Both the position numbers and the translations under genes were made by a program. Shown piece after piece: positions 24,487-36,533 of a stretch of 64,000 bases of DNA. The notes beneath the pieces are model-generated. The model was not told where the DNA came from, ran no database searches, and saw only the letters and a list, made by a program, of their open reading frames with translations. The stretch spans positions 51,333,636 through 51,397,635 of the forward strand of contig NC_134017.1 of the NCBI RefSeq assembly GCF_040712315.1. Reading direction: 5' to 3'. This DNA is from Castanea sativa (lineage: Eukaryota; Streptophyta; Magnoliopsida; Fagales; Fagaceae). Within the stretch, counting starts at the first letter, position 1; each line of letters opens with the position of its first letter.

Positions 24487-26050
24487 AAATTAAATATAAA
24501 TTTATAGTATACATGACAATATGAGATAATCTTTCAAGTTAGTGAAAATTAAATATATGAAAAAGTTAATATTTAATATAAATATTGAAACATTCAACTA
24601 GAAATATTGATTTTGATAATTTTACACACATTTTACTAACTACGCTATTGACAAATATATAAAATGTCAAGAGTTTTGTTATTTGTCTGATTTTTTTATA
24701 TTCAGACTTAAGCATCAAGAGTTTTGTGATTCATTAATACTCTTTTCTCTATAGAGGAGAATATGAGTTTAAATTTCCCTCCTTCACATATTATAATTAT
24801 GTAAAAAATAACCATTATCAGCCAAAGCCATCTGGTCCGAAGGGCAGACAAAGCTTAATAAAAAACTTATTCTGGTGGAGGTTTTCACACGTACAAATAT
24901 ATAGGTCATCACAAAGTATAGAATAGTTGCTATGAAATACACATGTACCTTTCCGTACTTTAAAAAGGCATAAGTATTATCTCATTAGAATGGTTGCTAG
25001 TCAAGTCATGACCGACATTAAATTATACTACTGCGCAAAATATTGTCATCAATCGTGGAACAAATTATTATCATGGTGTCTTACAGTCTTTTGCTTTAGT
25101 AGTATTATTTGTATTTTTTAGAAATACATATATATAAAAAAATGTAAAAAAATACATATAATATTATTTAAAAATTAAAAATATATATTTAAAAATATGT
25201 ATTCATTTTAAGAGAAAATATGTATCAAATGGCACCTAAATTATTAAGCATTTTAATCACAGATGATATATTATCATCAACATTATTGTAATGAGCTCTC
25301 TAAAATTAGGGCCCAGTAAAGTACTACTATAGTCCTATCCAAGCAGGCAATGTTGGTCCCCCACCCATTTTTTTCGGGTCATCAAACAAAAAAAAGCTCT
25401 CTGGAACCGGTGGAGGTTGCGTAAAGAATTGATGTTGTTTTTTCAACTACCACGTGTTACCTAAGCCGTGGATGTGCTGAAGCTTTAACAGATGAAATTA
25501 AAACGTGCACAATTATCAACAACTTCCTTAAAGCTGATACACGCATTGTTTGACAATGTTTGTAATAGGCCAATTCACTATTTTCACAGACAAAGCACGT
25601 TTCTGATTATGACATTCGAATAATGAAGTATTTTTTTTTACAATGACATATACCAATAGCGGAAGTCCACCAACTGATGGTTAGCATGTCAATCAATTTT
25701 TTTCATCTTGCTAAAATTCTTTAAATTTATTGTATTCCATAGCAGCACTGAGATTAAAAAGTTAATTATTGCTTATGTGCCTAGTGCCTCATGCTTAGTG
25801 GGAGTGATAATAATATGGGTTCAAAGAAGTTGAATCTCATCATATTGCAGCTGCTCACAGTAACTTGTTCATTAACTAATGATGCATCGATCCAGTCTGA
25901 ACTGACTGGGTTGTGCTGAATGGTTACAGTGCTAAACAATTCAGGGAACATTGACTTGACCTAGCTGTCCATTCCATTAGAAAAAAGATATACATAACTT
26001 TGGTACTCAGCCTACATCTTTGTTTTGCACATTATAATAAACCCATTTGA

Positions 26051-26052
<2 letters not shown>

Positions 26053-26112
<60 letters not shown>
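26053..26112. repeat. (TA)n microsatellite
   Basis: An uninterrupted TA dinucleotide array of about 60 bp in noncoding DNA. Similar TA arrays lie at 98-136 and 17341-17392. Confidence 0.95.
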
Positions 26113-26114
<2 letters not shown>

Positions 26115-26832
26115 CAGGCTAACATTAACCTTTAGACTAAACCTTAAGATTACAATAGTTGTAGTGTAGTTAAAATTACTTGTACTACAAGTGAGATAAG
26201 GATTCCTAATGTAGTGAACATGGATTTGGACAATACAATAAACTTTTAGTAATAGTTTTGATGAGTCTAACGTCTCCTTACAAATTCAAGTTTGAAGCTT
26301 AAAGGTAACTTGACTTTAGAAGAAAGGTTTGATATGAACTTGATGAAGCAGAGACGATAGGTATTTGAAACAAAGGCCGTATGCATAGTGCCTAGAAGAT
26401 GGGCACATAGCGATTGAAATTGGACGTTACTAGGCATAGTGTAAAATTCTATTTGAAAAGCTCAAGCAATGACAGTAGGGACACTTGACTTTAAAGAAAA
26501 CTGATAGAGACTCTGATCATAGGCGTGATTGGAGTAACTAGGCGAAAGGTGATAACGTGTGTGACTGGAGAGAAAATCGACAGTGGATATTGAACATAAG
26601 CGTGGAAATCACATAATTTGAAGAAAAGCTGAAGGCTAGGTTGAGAAGTAAAATGTAAGTCGACTGTAGTTGAAATCGCCATAATAGATCTAATTGAGAT
26701 CCCTTATTTTGGGCCATTTAGAGAGTCCAAATGAAGAAATGGATCAAAATTTTGGAAATTATCTCATTAAATATCAGCTTTGAAATATATTGTGGAATGC
26801 AAAAACTTCATTATCGTAGGCAGTATACATAT

Positions 26833-27695
26833 TGTTAGGTTCTAAAGATTTAAAATTAAATATTTAGAATCACTGTCGTATTGTGTTGGCAAATCGAGAA
26901 TAAAACATGTCTAGGCAATGCTTAAATAAGGTTGTTTCAAGTTTTGAAGTTCAGCTGATTGCAAAAAAGGAAGTGAAGTTCTGCCTTTCTTGATCGATCG
27001 AGAATTAGCCTTGACCAATCGAAAATCGCAGGCATAGTTTTCTGCAAAATTTTTAAACAGGCTCAAAGCTCGCGAAAACGTTTAGGATTTAATCTAAACT
27101 TCTCCACATATAAAAGGGAAACCTGAGCCACGTTTTGAGGGTGTTGAAGAAGACTTGTGCGTACTCTTTGTGAGATTTGAGAGGTTTTGTACCTTTTAAC
27201 TCCACAAGAATCTACACGAGCCGAAACTACAATCAAGCATTGGTAGAACATAGTTGTTGCATCAAGATCAACAAGTGAAGGTGATCTGAAATCTTTGAGT
27301 GGGATCACAAAGTCACAAGCAAGACGACTTGTATTGTAGAATATCCAAGAAGAAAAGGAGTCCGTGGATTCGGAGGTTGCACGTGGTTGTGTTAGTAAGT
27401 TATTACATGAGGTAGCATTAGGTTTAGGGTTAAATCTTTTGTAAAAACTTCAATTCTCTTACAATAGATTTGGTTTACTTTGAGGATAGCTAAGTCAAAC
27501 CCCCTCTAAGTTTTTACCTTGAAACGGTTAGTTTCATTAGTTTTCCTAGGTCATCATATCGTGGTGTTATTTATTTTTCCGCATCTTTGCATGATATGAT
27601 TTATTTGTATTTAACCTAGATTTGAAAATTAATCTAAGTAATCATTTGGTTAATAAATTAGGTTAAAAAATCTATTTAAGGGGTTTAAACGAACA
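26833..27695 (+). mobile_element. LTR of family B, forward copy
   Basis: It starts TGTTAGGTTCTAAAGA and ends GGGGTTTAAACGAACA, so has TG...CA borders and is 863 bp long. It contains CTAGGTCATCATATCGTGG and TTATTTTTCCGC, also found in LTR family C. The five bases before it are CATAT. No protein-coding retrotransposon interior is attached. Nine bases downstream the same LTR begins in the opposite orientation. Confidence 0.75.
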
Positions 27696-29109
27696 TACAC
27701 ATATTGTTTGTTTGTTTAGACCCTTATAAACTAGATTTGTTTCACCTAATTAATCAGCCAAGTAGTTACTTAAGTTAATTATTTAGATCTAGGTTAAACT
27801 CATGCAATCATATTACTTAGTGCGGAAAGTAAAGAAGGCAAACAATATGATGACCTAGGAAAACAAATGAAACCAACAATTTCAAGGTAAAAAACTTGGG
27901 GAGGATTTAACCTAGCTATCCTCAAGGTAAACAAATTTACTATGATAGTGTAGACACTCGGTTTTGCACCCATGATTTAATTAAGGAAGATAACTAGAGT
28001 GACCAATTGTATACCCAAAATCATGATTGCATTACATGCATTAATCTGTTCATTGCATATCATAAAAAATGATCTTGAGATTCTAACGGTCGTGATGGTA
28101 TGCTCAGTTTCCAAATCGGACTGTCAAATCGAAAAATATCGCATGATCAAGTTTGCACGGTCAGCATGCATTGTGTCTAGGTAGAGTCGACCACGCATGA
28201 TTAGTTTAATTTTGATTGGTTAAATAATCAAAATTAATTAAATAATTTTTTGATTGGTTGATAATTAGTGTCAAAAATAGGATCACTTGCATGGGATTAA
28301 AGGGAATAATTGGATAACAATAAAATTGTGAATAATCTGAACTTTATTAAGATTTATTTTGGAGTATTCATCTACAAAATAATTGTTGCTGAAAAGACCT
28401 AAATTATCCAGAAAAGAGATAAAAATCTTAGAATACGGATTGAAAACACGTCTAAGTGCAAGACCCGGTTCAAGAAAACCTAAAAGAGGAGTCCAAAACG
28501 CACTTGAACACGAAAGCGTGATTGGCATCCAAGAGTGCCATTCGGCACTTTTGGAATGCCGATCGGCACTTTCAAAGTTCCGAATGGAACCTATAAGGGC
28601 TTTGGCCTGACGCTCTTCGGGTGACGATAAAACACATCATTTTCAACTTTTTTGCAGAAAGACGCGTCCCGATTCACATTCTAATCGTCTTTGCTTATTT
28701 TTTAAGCATCCTAGCCTCTATAAATAGGGACTGGATCTCAAAATTCAGCACACTTTTTTACGCTCTAGAGAGACACTTTTCCACACTCAAATTTCTTATA
28801 TTTTTGACTCCCCTTTTTTTATATTCTCTCTTAATCTAGGGTTTTTAGGTTTCAAAGATAATTGCATAAATTTCTTTGAACCCTAAAATATCCCCTCAAG
28901 AAGAAGAGTGCTCCATGTAAGAGGTTGTTTTTTATTAGCCTTTTTTTCTTATGTTTCTCTTCTTGTGATGATGTATGTTTATATATTTCTTTCAGTTTAG
29001 TTGTTTTAAATATTCATATCATGAATTGTTGATTTATTTTGTTGAAACATGTTCTTGATTCTTTTTATTATTGTCATGATCTATTGGTTAATTTAAAAAA
29101 TCTACTTGT

Positions 29110-29530
29110 TATCCTATCTTTTCTTAATAAAAAAAATAAAAATGGATTTGCATCTTTATTAGATGTAGATCTGAATTTTTCTCAAATAAAAACGAATCTG
29201 CATCTTCATTAGATGTAGATATAAGTTTTTTTTCAAATTAAAAATGGATCTGCATCTTCCTTAAATGCTAATCTGAATTTTTCTCAAATAAAAAATGATC
29301 TGCATCTTCCTTAAATGCAGATCTGAATTTTTCTCAAATCAAAAACTGATTTGTATCTTCATTAGATGCAAATCTGAATTTTTCTTAATCTAAAAACGAA
29401 TTTGCATCTTCATTAGATGCAAATCTGAATTTCTTTTAACAAAAAACTGATTTGTATCTTCCTTAGAAACAAATCTGAATTTTTCTTATATGAAAAACTG
29501 ATCTATGTTTTCTTTAGATGTAGATCTAAT
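29110..29530. repeat. Minisatellite of palindromic units inside family A LTR (copy 1)
   Basis: About seven units of roughly 55-60 bp. Each has a GATCTGCATCTTC...TTAGATGCAGATCTG-type dyad followed by TTTTTCTCAAATAAAAA. The GATCTG/CAGATC ends face each other, so every unit can form a hairpin. The same design with different bases occurs in the other copy (52380-52735). Confidence 0.75.
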
Positions 29531-30141
29531 TTTTTTAACATAGTAGATTTTGAAATAAAAAAGGATCATGAATGGTTTTGTTTGTTTGTTTAGTGCATGT
29601 AGCGTGAATTTATTTCATGGATAAAGTCCTCTTCTCAAAAAATCTTTTCCATATTTTTGACACATACAAAAACAGATCTGATTTTTTCAATATACAAATC
29701 TGATTTTTTACTATCACAAAAACAGATCTGATTTTTCATTCACCATTAACCATTTTTAGTTCTTAAAAATAGATCTGATCTTAAAAAAAAAAAAAAGACT
29801 TTGTTTAATTTAATAAACACAGATCTGAATTTTTCTCTCCAAAAACTATTTTTCTTACATATACAAAAACAGATCTGATTTTTCTAAACCCAATTCTATT
29901 TTTTATACACATCACAGTATAGATCTCAATTTTTATAACAAAGAAGAGGATGCATTCATAAATAAATGTAGGTGATTTAGTTTTGTTCATATGTACATGT
30001 CATTCATATCATGCATAAAATGGGTACATTGGTCACGAGAGTTTAGAAGACTAAACTCTCTTTGGGCAGAATGGTTGCCTAACACCTTCCGATTCTGTAA
30101 CTTAGCCTTCATATTTAGTGTTTTTGGATAGGTAGACCTAG

Positions 30142-30846
30142 TGATATGAACTTCACCAAAAATTGTGATGAAACCCGATAACAATGATGGTTTGGAACCC
30201 CAAGATTGTTAGACAAGATTTGTTGAGCCTTGACCTATCATCTAATCAGATGAAACACCAAGACTACGTTGGATTGAAAATGCCACACCAAGAATTCCTA
30301 AGAAACTCTCAAGAATCAAGGTGATAAGTTTGGTTGTTTGAACGCCACAAGATTAACTTGATAAGTTCAAGAGTTCTTTTAAGAACCAAGAGGAACACAA
30401 GACCTCACAAGGAGAATAGTTTTTTCTGAAAACCAAAATTGATTTTTAAAATTCGTACTACCCATCTATATACCTGGAACAACCCTCCAAGAATAGGCAA
30501 GTCATAATTACAGCTTTGAAAACAACACAAAAATTAAGCAAAACAAGTTCCCACGTTTTTTTGGATTCTTGAACTTTTAAAGGCAGTCAAACAAGCTAAA
30601 TGACTAGATTAATTTGCCTCTACAAGTGCTTTGATGACATGGACTAAGCCTTGATTATTATCTGAGCCCACCTTGGTCTTTTCAGAATCAGCCCAATTCT
30701 CTTGGACTAGCCCATTTAGTGCTTCCTTGAAACGTTTAGCTCTAAGTCTTGTAATTGGACCACTAGGAAGTGACAAAGGGTCATGTGCAAATTCAACTCC
30801 ATTTCCATGTGTATGATCAGCATGACCAGCTCCTTGATTTGCATCA
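30142..30846 (-). repeat. 3' LTR of the gypsy element
   Basis: 705 bp, nearly identical to the 5' LTR. On - it starts TGATGCAAATCAAGG and ends TTCATATCA. The last part of the pol reading frame (30609-30846) lies inside it, so pol ends within the LTR. Confidence 0.95.
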
Positions 30847-33800
30847 TTCTCCCCCTCTTGAGAAGGATTTGTCCTCAAATCATCACCTACATCAAAAGGA
30901 GACAAATCAGCAACATTAAAGCTTGCACTAACACCATACTCACCTGGTAAGTCAAGCTTGTAGGCATTATCATTGATGCGCTCCACTACTTGAAATGGTC
31001 CATCACCCCGTGGTAGGAGTTTTGAACGCCGTTTTTCTGGAAAACGATCCTTCCTAAAGTGCAACCAAACCCAATCTCCTGGTTCAAACACTACCTTCTT
31101 GCGTCCCTTGTTGGCTTGATGGACATATTGTTGAGTCCTCCTTTCGATGTTCAGCTGTGCCTTTTCATGAATCATCTTTACAAATTCTGCTTTCTTTTTG
31201 CCATCTAAGTTCACACGTTCACGCAAAGGTAGAGAAGTTAAATCCAAAGGTGACAATGGGTTAAAACCATAAACAATTTCAAATGGTGAAAACTTAGATG
31301 CAGAATGTATACTTCTATTGTAAGCAAATTCAACATGTGGCAAACAATCTTCCCATGTTTTCAAGTTCTTTTTAAAGATAGCACACAACAAAGAAGACAA
31401 AGTTCTATTTACTACTTCAGTTTGACCATCCGTTTGTGGGTGACAAGTAGTAGAAAACAACAACTTGGTTCCCAACTTTCCCCACAAAGTCTTCCAAAAG
31501 TAACTCAAAAACTTTGCATCCCTATCAGAAACGATGGTCCTAGGCATACCATGTATCCTAACAATTTCTTTGAAAAATAAATCAGCTATATGTGATGCAT
31601 CATCAGTTTTATGACATGCAATGAAGTGTGCCATCTTGGAAAATCTATCTACCACCACAAAAACTAAATCTCTCCCCCTCTTAGTCCTAGGTAAACCTAA
31701 AACAAAATCCATAGAAATATCAGTCCAAGGTTCACTAGGTATTGACAAAGGGGTGTACAAACCATGGGGTTTCAACTTAGACTTACCCTGTTTACACGTG
31801 ATACACTTCTCATAGATTCTTTCCACATCTCGTTTCATATGAGGCCAAAAAAAATGATCATGCAAAATTCCTAAAGTCTTAGCTACACCAAAATGACCCA
31901 TCAAACCACCACCATGAGCTTCTCTCACAAGCAATTCACGCAAAGAACACCTAGGCACACACAGTTTATTCTCTCAAAACAAAAATCCATCATGCCTATA
32001 AAACTTACCAAATGCCACTTTTTCACATGCATTGAGCACATCACCAAAATCAGAATCTTGTGCATACAAATCCTTAATGTATTCAAAGCCAAGCATTTTT
32101 GTATCTAAAATAGAAAGTAAAGCATACCTTCGGGACAATGCATCAGCCACCACATTTTCCTTACCTTGCTTGTATCTGATCACATAAGGAAACGTTTCAA
32201 TGAATTCCACCCACTTGGCATGGCGTTTGTTCAACCTTTGCTGCCCTTTCAAATGCTTCAAAGATTCATGATCTGTGTGAATCACAAATTTCTTTGGCCA
32301 TAGGTAGTGTTGCCAATTTTCCAAAGCCCTTACCAAGGCATACATCTCCTTATCAAAAGTGGGGGTAATTTAGGGCTGCCCCACACAACTTTTCACTAAA
32401 ATAAGCAATTGGACGGCCTTCTTGCATCAAAACAGCTCCAATACTTATTCTTGAAGCATCACACTCAATTTCAAAAGTTTTAGCAAAGTTAGGTAAAACA
32501 AGCAAAGGTGCATTAGTTAACTTTTCTTTGATCTGATTAAATGCCTTTTCTTGTTCTTTCCCCCACTTAAACGACACATTTTTCTTGATGACTTCAGTAA
32601 GAGGGGCGGCTAAGCTACTAAAATCATGCACAAACTGTCTATAGAAACTAGCTGAGCCGTGGAAACTCCTCACTTGGCTGATTGTTGTAGGCGTTGGCCA
32701 CTCTTGGATTGCCTTCACCTTTTCCTCGTCCACCTCAATTCCTCTTTTACTAACAATAAAACCAAGAAACACAAGCTTATCCATACAAAAGGTGCACTTT
32801 TTGAGGTTAGCAAACAATCTTTCTTTCCTTAGAATTTCCAAAACAGATTTCAAATGCATTACATGTTCTTCCAAATTTTTGCTATAAATTAGGATATCAT
32901 CAAAATACACAACTACAAATCTACCAATAAATGCATGCAGAACATGGTTCATCAAACGCATAAAAGTGCTTGGAGCATTAGTTAAGCCGAAAGGCATCAC
33001 TAATCACTCATACAAACCATATTTAGTCTTAAAAGCAGTTTTCTATTCATTACCTTCCTTCATCCTAATCTGATGGTAACCACTCTTAAGATCAATTTTT
33101 GTAAAGACACAAGAACCATGTAATTCATCTAGCATATCATCTAATCTAGGAATGGGATGACGATATTTTACCGCTATGTTGTTGATGGCTCGGCAGTCAA
33201 CACACATCCTCCATGTTCCATCCTTCTTAGGAACTAATAACACCGGGACCGCACAAGGACTCATGCTTTCATGAACGTATCCCTTCTCCAATAATTCACC
33301 TACTTGTCTCTGAAGTTCCTTGGTCTCCTCGGGATTACTCCTATAAGCAGGTCGATTTGGAATTGATGCACCAGGTATGAAATCAATTTGATGTTCAATC
33401 CCTCGAATTGGAGGTAAACCATGAGGTACCTCTTTAGGAAGGACATCTTCAAACTCTTGCAAAAGAGAAACAACATTGCTCGGCAAAGTTCCGACAAAAT
33501 CATTAGTACATAAAAGAGCTTCCTTGTACAGGAGTACAACAAGGGGCTGGTGTGAAAATAATGCTCTCTTGATCTCACTTTTTTTTGCAATGTAATTGAA
33601 TTTTTCCTCTCCTGCTCTCATTATGGCCGAAATCATCTCTCTTTCTTTTTCACTCTGATCAATGTTTTTCTCTCCTTCTTTTTTTTAAACTCTTTTTTTT
33701 CAAAATCAGCCTTCCTTTCTTTTTCCTTTTTTTTTTTTTTTTTTTTTTTCATTTGATCTTTGTAACTTTAATTGGTCCTCCCTGACCTGTTTTGGAGTTA

Positions 33801-34325
33801 ATGGCACAAGAGTAATGGGTTGCCCTTTAAGAGTGAAAGAATACTTATTTGTGAATCCATCATGCTTAACCTTCCGATCATACTGCCATGGTCTTCCCAA
33901 CAATAAATGGCAGGCATGCATGGGAACCACATCACATAGCACCTTATCCTCATATTTGCCAATGGATAATGCCACCAACACTTGTCTTGTCACCTTGATT
34001 TTGCCACATTCATTCAGCCACTGAAGCTGGTAAGGTTGAGGATGTTTCAAGGTAGTTAAGGCCAAATTTTCCACCAAATAAGTGCTGGCTACGTTTGTGC
34101 AGCTCCCTCCATCGATAATGACACTGCAAACTTTGTTATTTACAAAGCACCGAGTATGAAACAAGTTCTCCCTTTGGTTACTTTCTTCCTCCTTAACCCG
34201 CACATTGAGGACTCGCCTTGTTACTAATAAATCTCCAGCCACAGCATTTTGCTCATCATCGGCATCCTCCAAAGATGGCATGTCAACATTTTCTACTTCT
34301 TCCTCATTCTCCGACTATTCTCCGA
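30609..34325 (-). pseudogene. pol of the gypsy element (protease, RT, RNase H, integrase), broken
   Basis: Domains in order on -. Protease: VIIDGGSCTNVAS near 34120. Reverse transcriptase about 33430-32500: [26 protein letters not shown] and the catalytic [11 protein letters not shown] near 32896-32911. RNase H about 32480-32110: [28 protein letters not shown]. Integrase about 31960-30900: HHCC zinc region with CITCKQGK, then the core [20 protein letters not shown] and [14 protein letters not shown], then [19 protein letters not shown]. Stops interrupt it at 33043-33045, 33004-33006 and 31974-31976, and a one-base frame change lies near 32350. The integrase segment is otherwise open for 449 codons and its last about 79 codons lie in the 3' LTR. 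Confidence 0.92.
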
Positions 34326-35432
34326 TTCAAGCTCGCCTTGAGCATTTATCACCATCACCCTTTTGTTTACACACTGGCTGGCTATGTGTCTCCGCCCCTG
34401 ACATTTAAAACACTTAATATCACGGGTTTTAGAACTCGAAGCCTCGGTGTTACCTAAAGTAGTGGCGGTCTTTGAGTTGGCACTCTTAGATGGTTCAAAT
34501 TTTGGCTTATTTTGTAGCTGCTCGTCCCTTTTTGGAGCTGTCTTCCACTGATTGGTCATAGGTTGTCCCCTTCTAGCCAATCCCTTCCATTTGAATTGCT
34601 CCTCCACCTTTATGGCTTGATGCACCATATCTGTTAATTCAACCTAGTGCTGCATCTCAACTATATCCGCAATCTCACGATTTAAACCGTGCAAGAACCT
34701 AGCCATTGTGGCTTCCCGGTCCTCTTCTACGTTAGCCCAGATCATAGCTACCTCCATCTCCTTGTAATACTCATCCACACTTTTGGAACCTTGAGTTAAC
34801 CTTTGCAACTTTTGATACAATCCCCTATAATAGTGATTGGGTACAAAACGCTTCCTTATAAGCATTTTCATCTCCTCCCAAGTGTTCACGGGTGGCTCTC
34901 TATTCCTCCTCCTATTAATCAATAATTGATCCCACCACACAATGGCATAATCGGTAAATTTAATTGCAGCCAACTTAACCTTCTTTATCTCCGAATAGTT
35001 GTGACAATCAAACACCATCTCCATTTTAGATTCCCACTCCAAATAAACTTCAGGATCATTTTTGCCTTGAAAATATGGGATTTTAATCTTTATGTTTCCT
35101 AAATCATTATCCCCTCTAGGCCAACTCATCCTAGCTTCTCTATTCCTATACCCACGCTCAAACCTGCCTTGGTTCACATATGGCTCATCAACCTCCTCCG
35201 ACTCTGCCTATTCCTCAACATTCTGCCATGGAACACGCCCACCTTGCTGCCTGTTGTGGATGTCATGTTGCTGGCCTCTAGGAGTTCCCGCTTCTACCCT
35301 ATCCAATCTCTCATGAATAGGTTCAATTTCAGGCCTCAACATACGCCTCATCTCCCCTAGCAGTGCTTGCATTTGGAGGTTCTGATGTTGTCGAAGTTCT
35401 TCGGTTGTGTCTTCTTCTTGATTGTTGGCCAT
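34293..35432 (-). pseudogene. gag of the gypsy element (capsid/nucleocapsid), broken
   Basis: The gag protein forms the particle and packages element RNA. The start is at 35432 (MANNQEEDTTEELRQHQ). The retrotrans_gag region (YLEWESKMEMVFDCH, WWDQLL, LIRKRFVP, YYKEMEVAM) and a zinc knuckle CFKCQGRRHIASQC (C-x2-C-x4-H-x4-C) are recognisable. In-frame stop codons lie at 35208-35210 and 34644-34646. The frame then closes at 34293-34295, while the homologous polyprotein continues in another frame from about 34325, so a single-base indel separates gag from protease. Confidence 0.85.
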
Positions 35433-35815
35433 GTTTAAAAATCTGCAAAACAAGGTTAGAATCCTCACAGGCCCTCCCTCACGTGTTTCACTCAAGAATT
35501 GATACACTCGCACTCGTGTTTTCACTCTAAACGGCTTTTACCCTCTTATGGTCACACACACTCTTGCCTTTTTTCACTCTTTTGTGTCTTCTTTAGTTCT
35601 TAATCGAACTTCAAGAAACTAATTCAAAATAATCCAGCAGTAATTTAGAATGATAAACAACCAAAACTCATCAAAAGGTCAAGAATTTGAATAAGGCGAG
35701 GAACAAGATTGAGAAAAATTTTTTTTTTCTTCTTTTTTTTTTGTTTTTTTTTTTTGAGTAAGGATCAGGAAATAGAATGAAAATAAGAGATAGGCAAACT
35801 TATCTTAGAACCAAA

Positions 35816-35827
35816 GCTCTGATACCA
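35816..35827 (-). other. Primer binding site of the gypsy element
   Basis: TGGTATCAGAGC on -, two bases inside the 5' LTR. This is the usual plant site complementary to the 3' end of initiator methionine tRNA, and it primes minus-strand DNA synthesis. Confidence 0.9.
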
Positions 35828-35829
35828 AA

Positions 35830-36533
35830 TGATATGAATTTCACCAACAATTGTGATGAAACCCGATAACAATGATGGTTTGGAACCCCAAGATCGTTAG
35901 ACAAGATTTGTTGAGCCTTGACCCGCCATCTAATCAGATGAAACACCAAGACTACGTTGGATTGAAAATGCCACACCAAGAATTCTTAAGAAACTCTCAA
36001 GAATCAAGGTGATAAGTTTGGTTGTTTGAACGCCACAAGATTAACTTGATAAGTTCAAGAGTTCTTTTAAGAACCAAGAGGAACACAAGACCTCACAAGG
36101 AGAATAGTTTTTTCTAAAAACCAAAATTGATTTTTAAAATTCGTACTACCCATCTATATACCTGGAACAACCCTCCAAGAATAGGCAAGTCATAATTACA
36201 GTTTTGAAAACAGCACAAAAATTAAGCAAAACAAGTTCCCATGTTTTTTGGATTCTTGGACTTTTAAAGGCAATCAAACAAGCCAAATGACTAGATTAAT
36301 TTGCCTCTTCTAGTGCTTTGATGACATGGACTAAGCCTTGATTATTATCTGAGCCCACCTTGGTCTTTTCAGAATCAGCCCAATTCTCTTGGACTAGCCC
36401 ATTTAGTGCTTCCTTGAAACATTTAGCTCTAAGTCTTGTAATTGGGCCACTAGGAAGTGACAAAGGGTCATGTGCAAATTCAACTCCATTTCCACGTGTA
36501 TGATCAGCATGACCAGCTCCTTGATTTGCATCA
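35830..36533 (-). repeat. 5' LTR of the gypsy element
   Basis: 704 bp with TG...CA borders. Homology with the 3' LTR ends abruptly at both sides. The CCTAG target duplication follows at 36534-36538. Confidence 0.95.

Larger units (their letters stand above)
22471..26832. other. AT-rich intergenic DNA with simple repeats
   Basis: No gene or clear transposon domain is seen. It holds an (ATT)n array (about 24417-24484), a TA array (about 26053-26112) and a degenerate repeat of about 61 bp (24043-24187; units share AATCATTTTAATC and GTCATTTTAGTCC). Short open frames here are not supported by any motif. Confidence 0.5.
30142..36533 (-). mobile_element. Full-length Ty3/gypsy LTR retrotransposon, inactivated
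   Basis: 6,392 bp, transcribed on -. Two LTRs (5' LTR 35830-36533, 3' LTR 30142-30846) with TG...CA ends surround gag, protease, reverse transcriptase, RNase H and integrase in the gypsy order. CCTAG stands on both sides (30137-30141 and 36534-36538). A primer binding site TGGTATCAGAGC lies two bases inside the 5' LTR. The LTRs differ at about 18 positions plus one indel by eye (about 2.6%), so insertion is fairly recent. Multiple stops and two frame changes make it non-autonomous. Integrase motifs suggest a chromovirus-type lineage, possibly CRM-like, but no chromodomain is visible. Confidence 0.95.

Noticed and set aside
29110..29530. CRISPR-like regular repeat array
   Set aside because: This is eukaryotic LTR DNA; the units are degenerate, palindromic and contiguous, without unique spacers.
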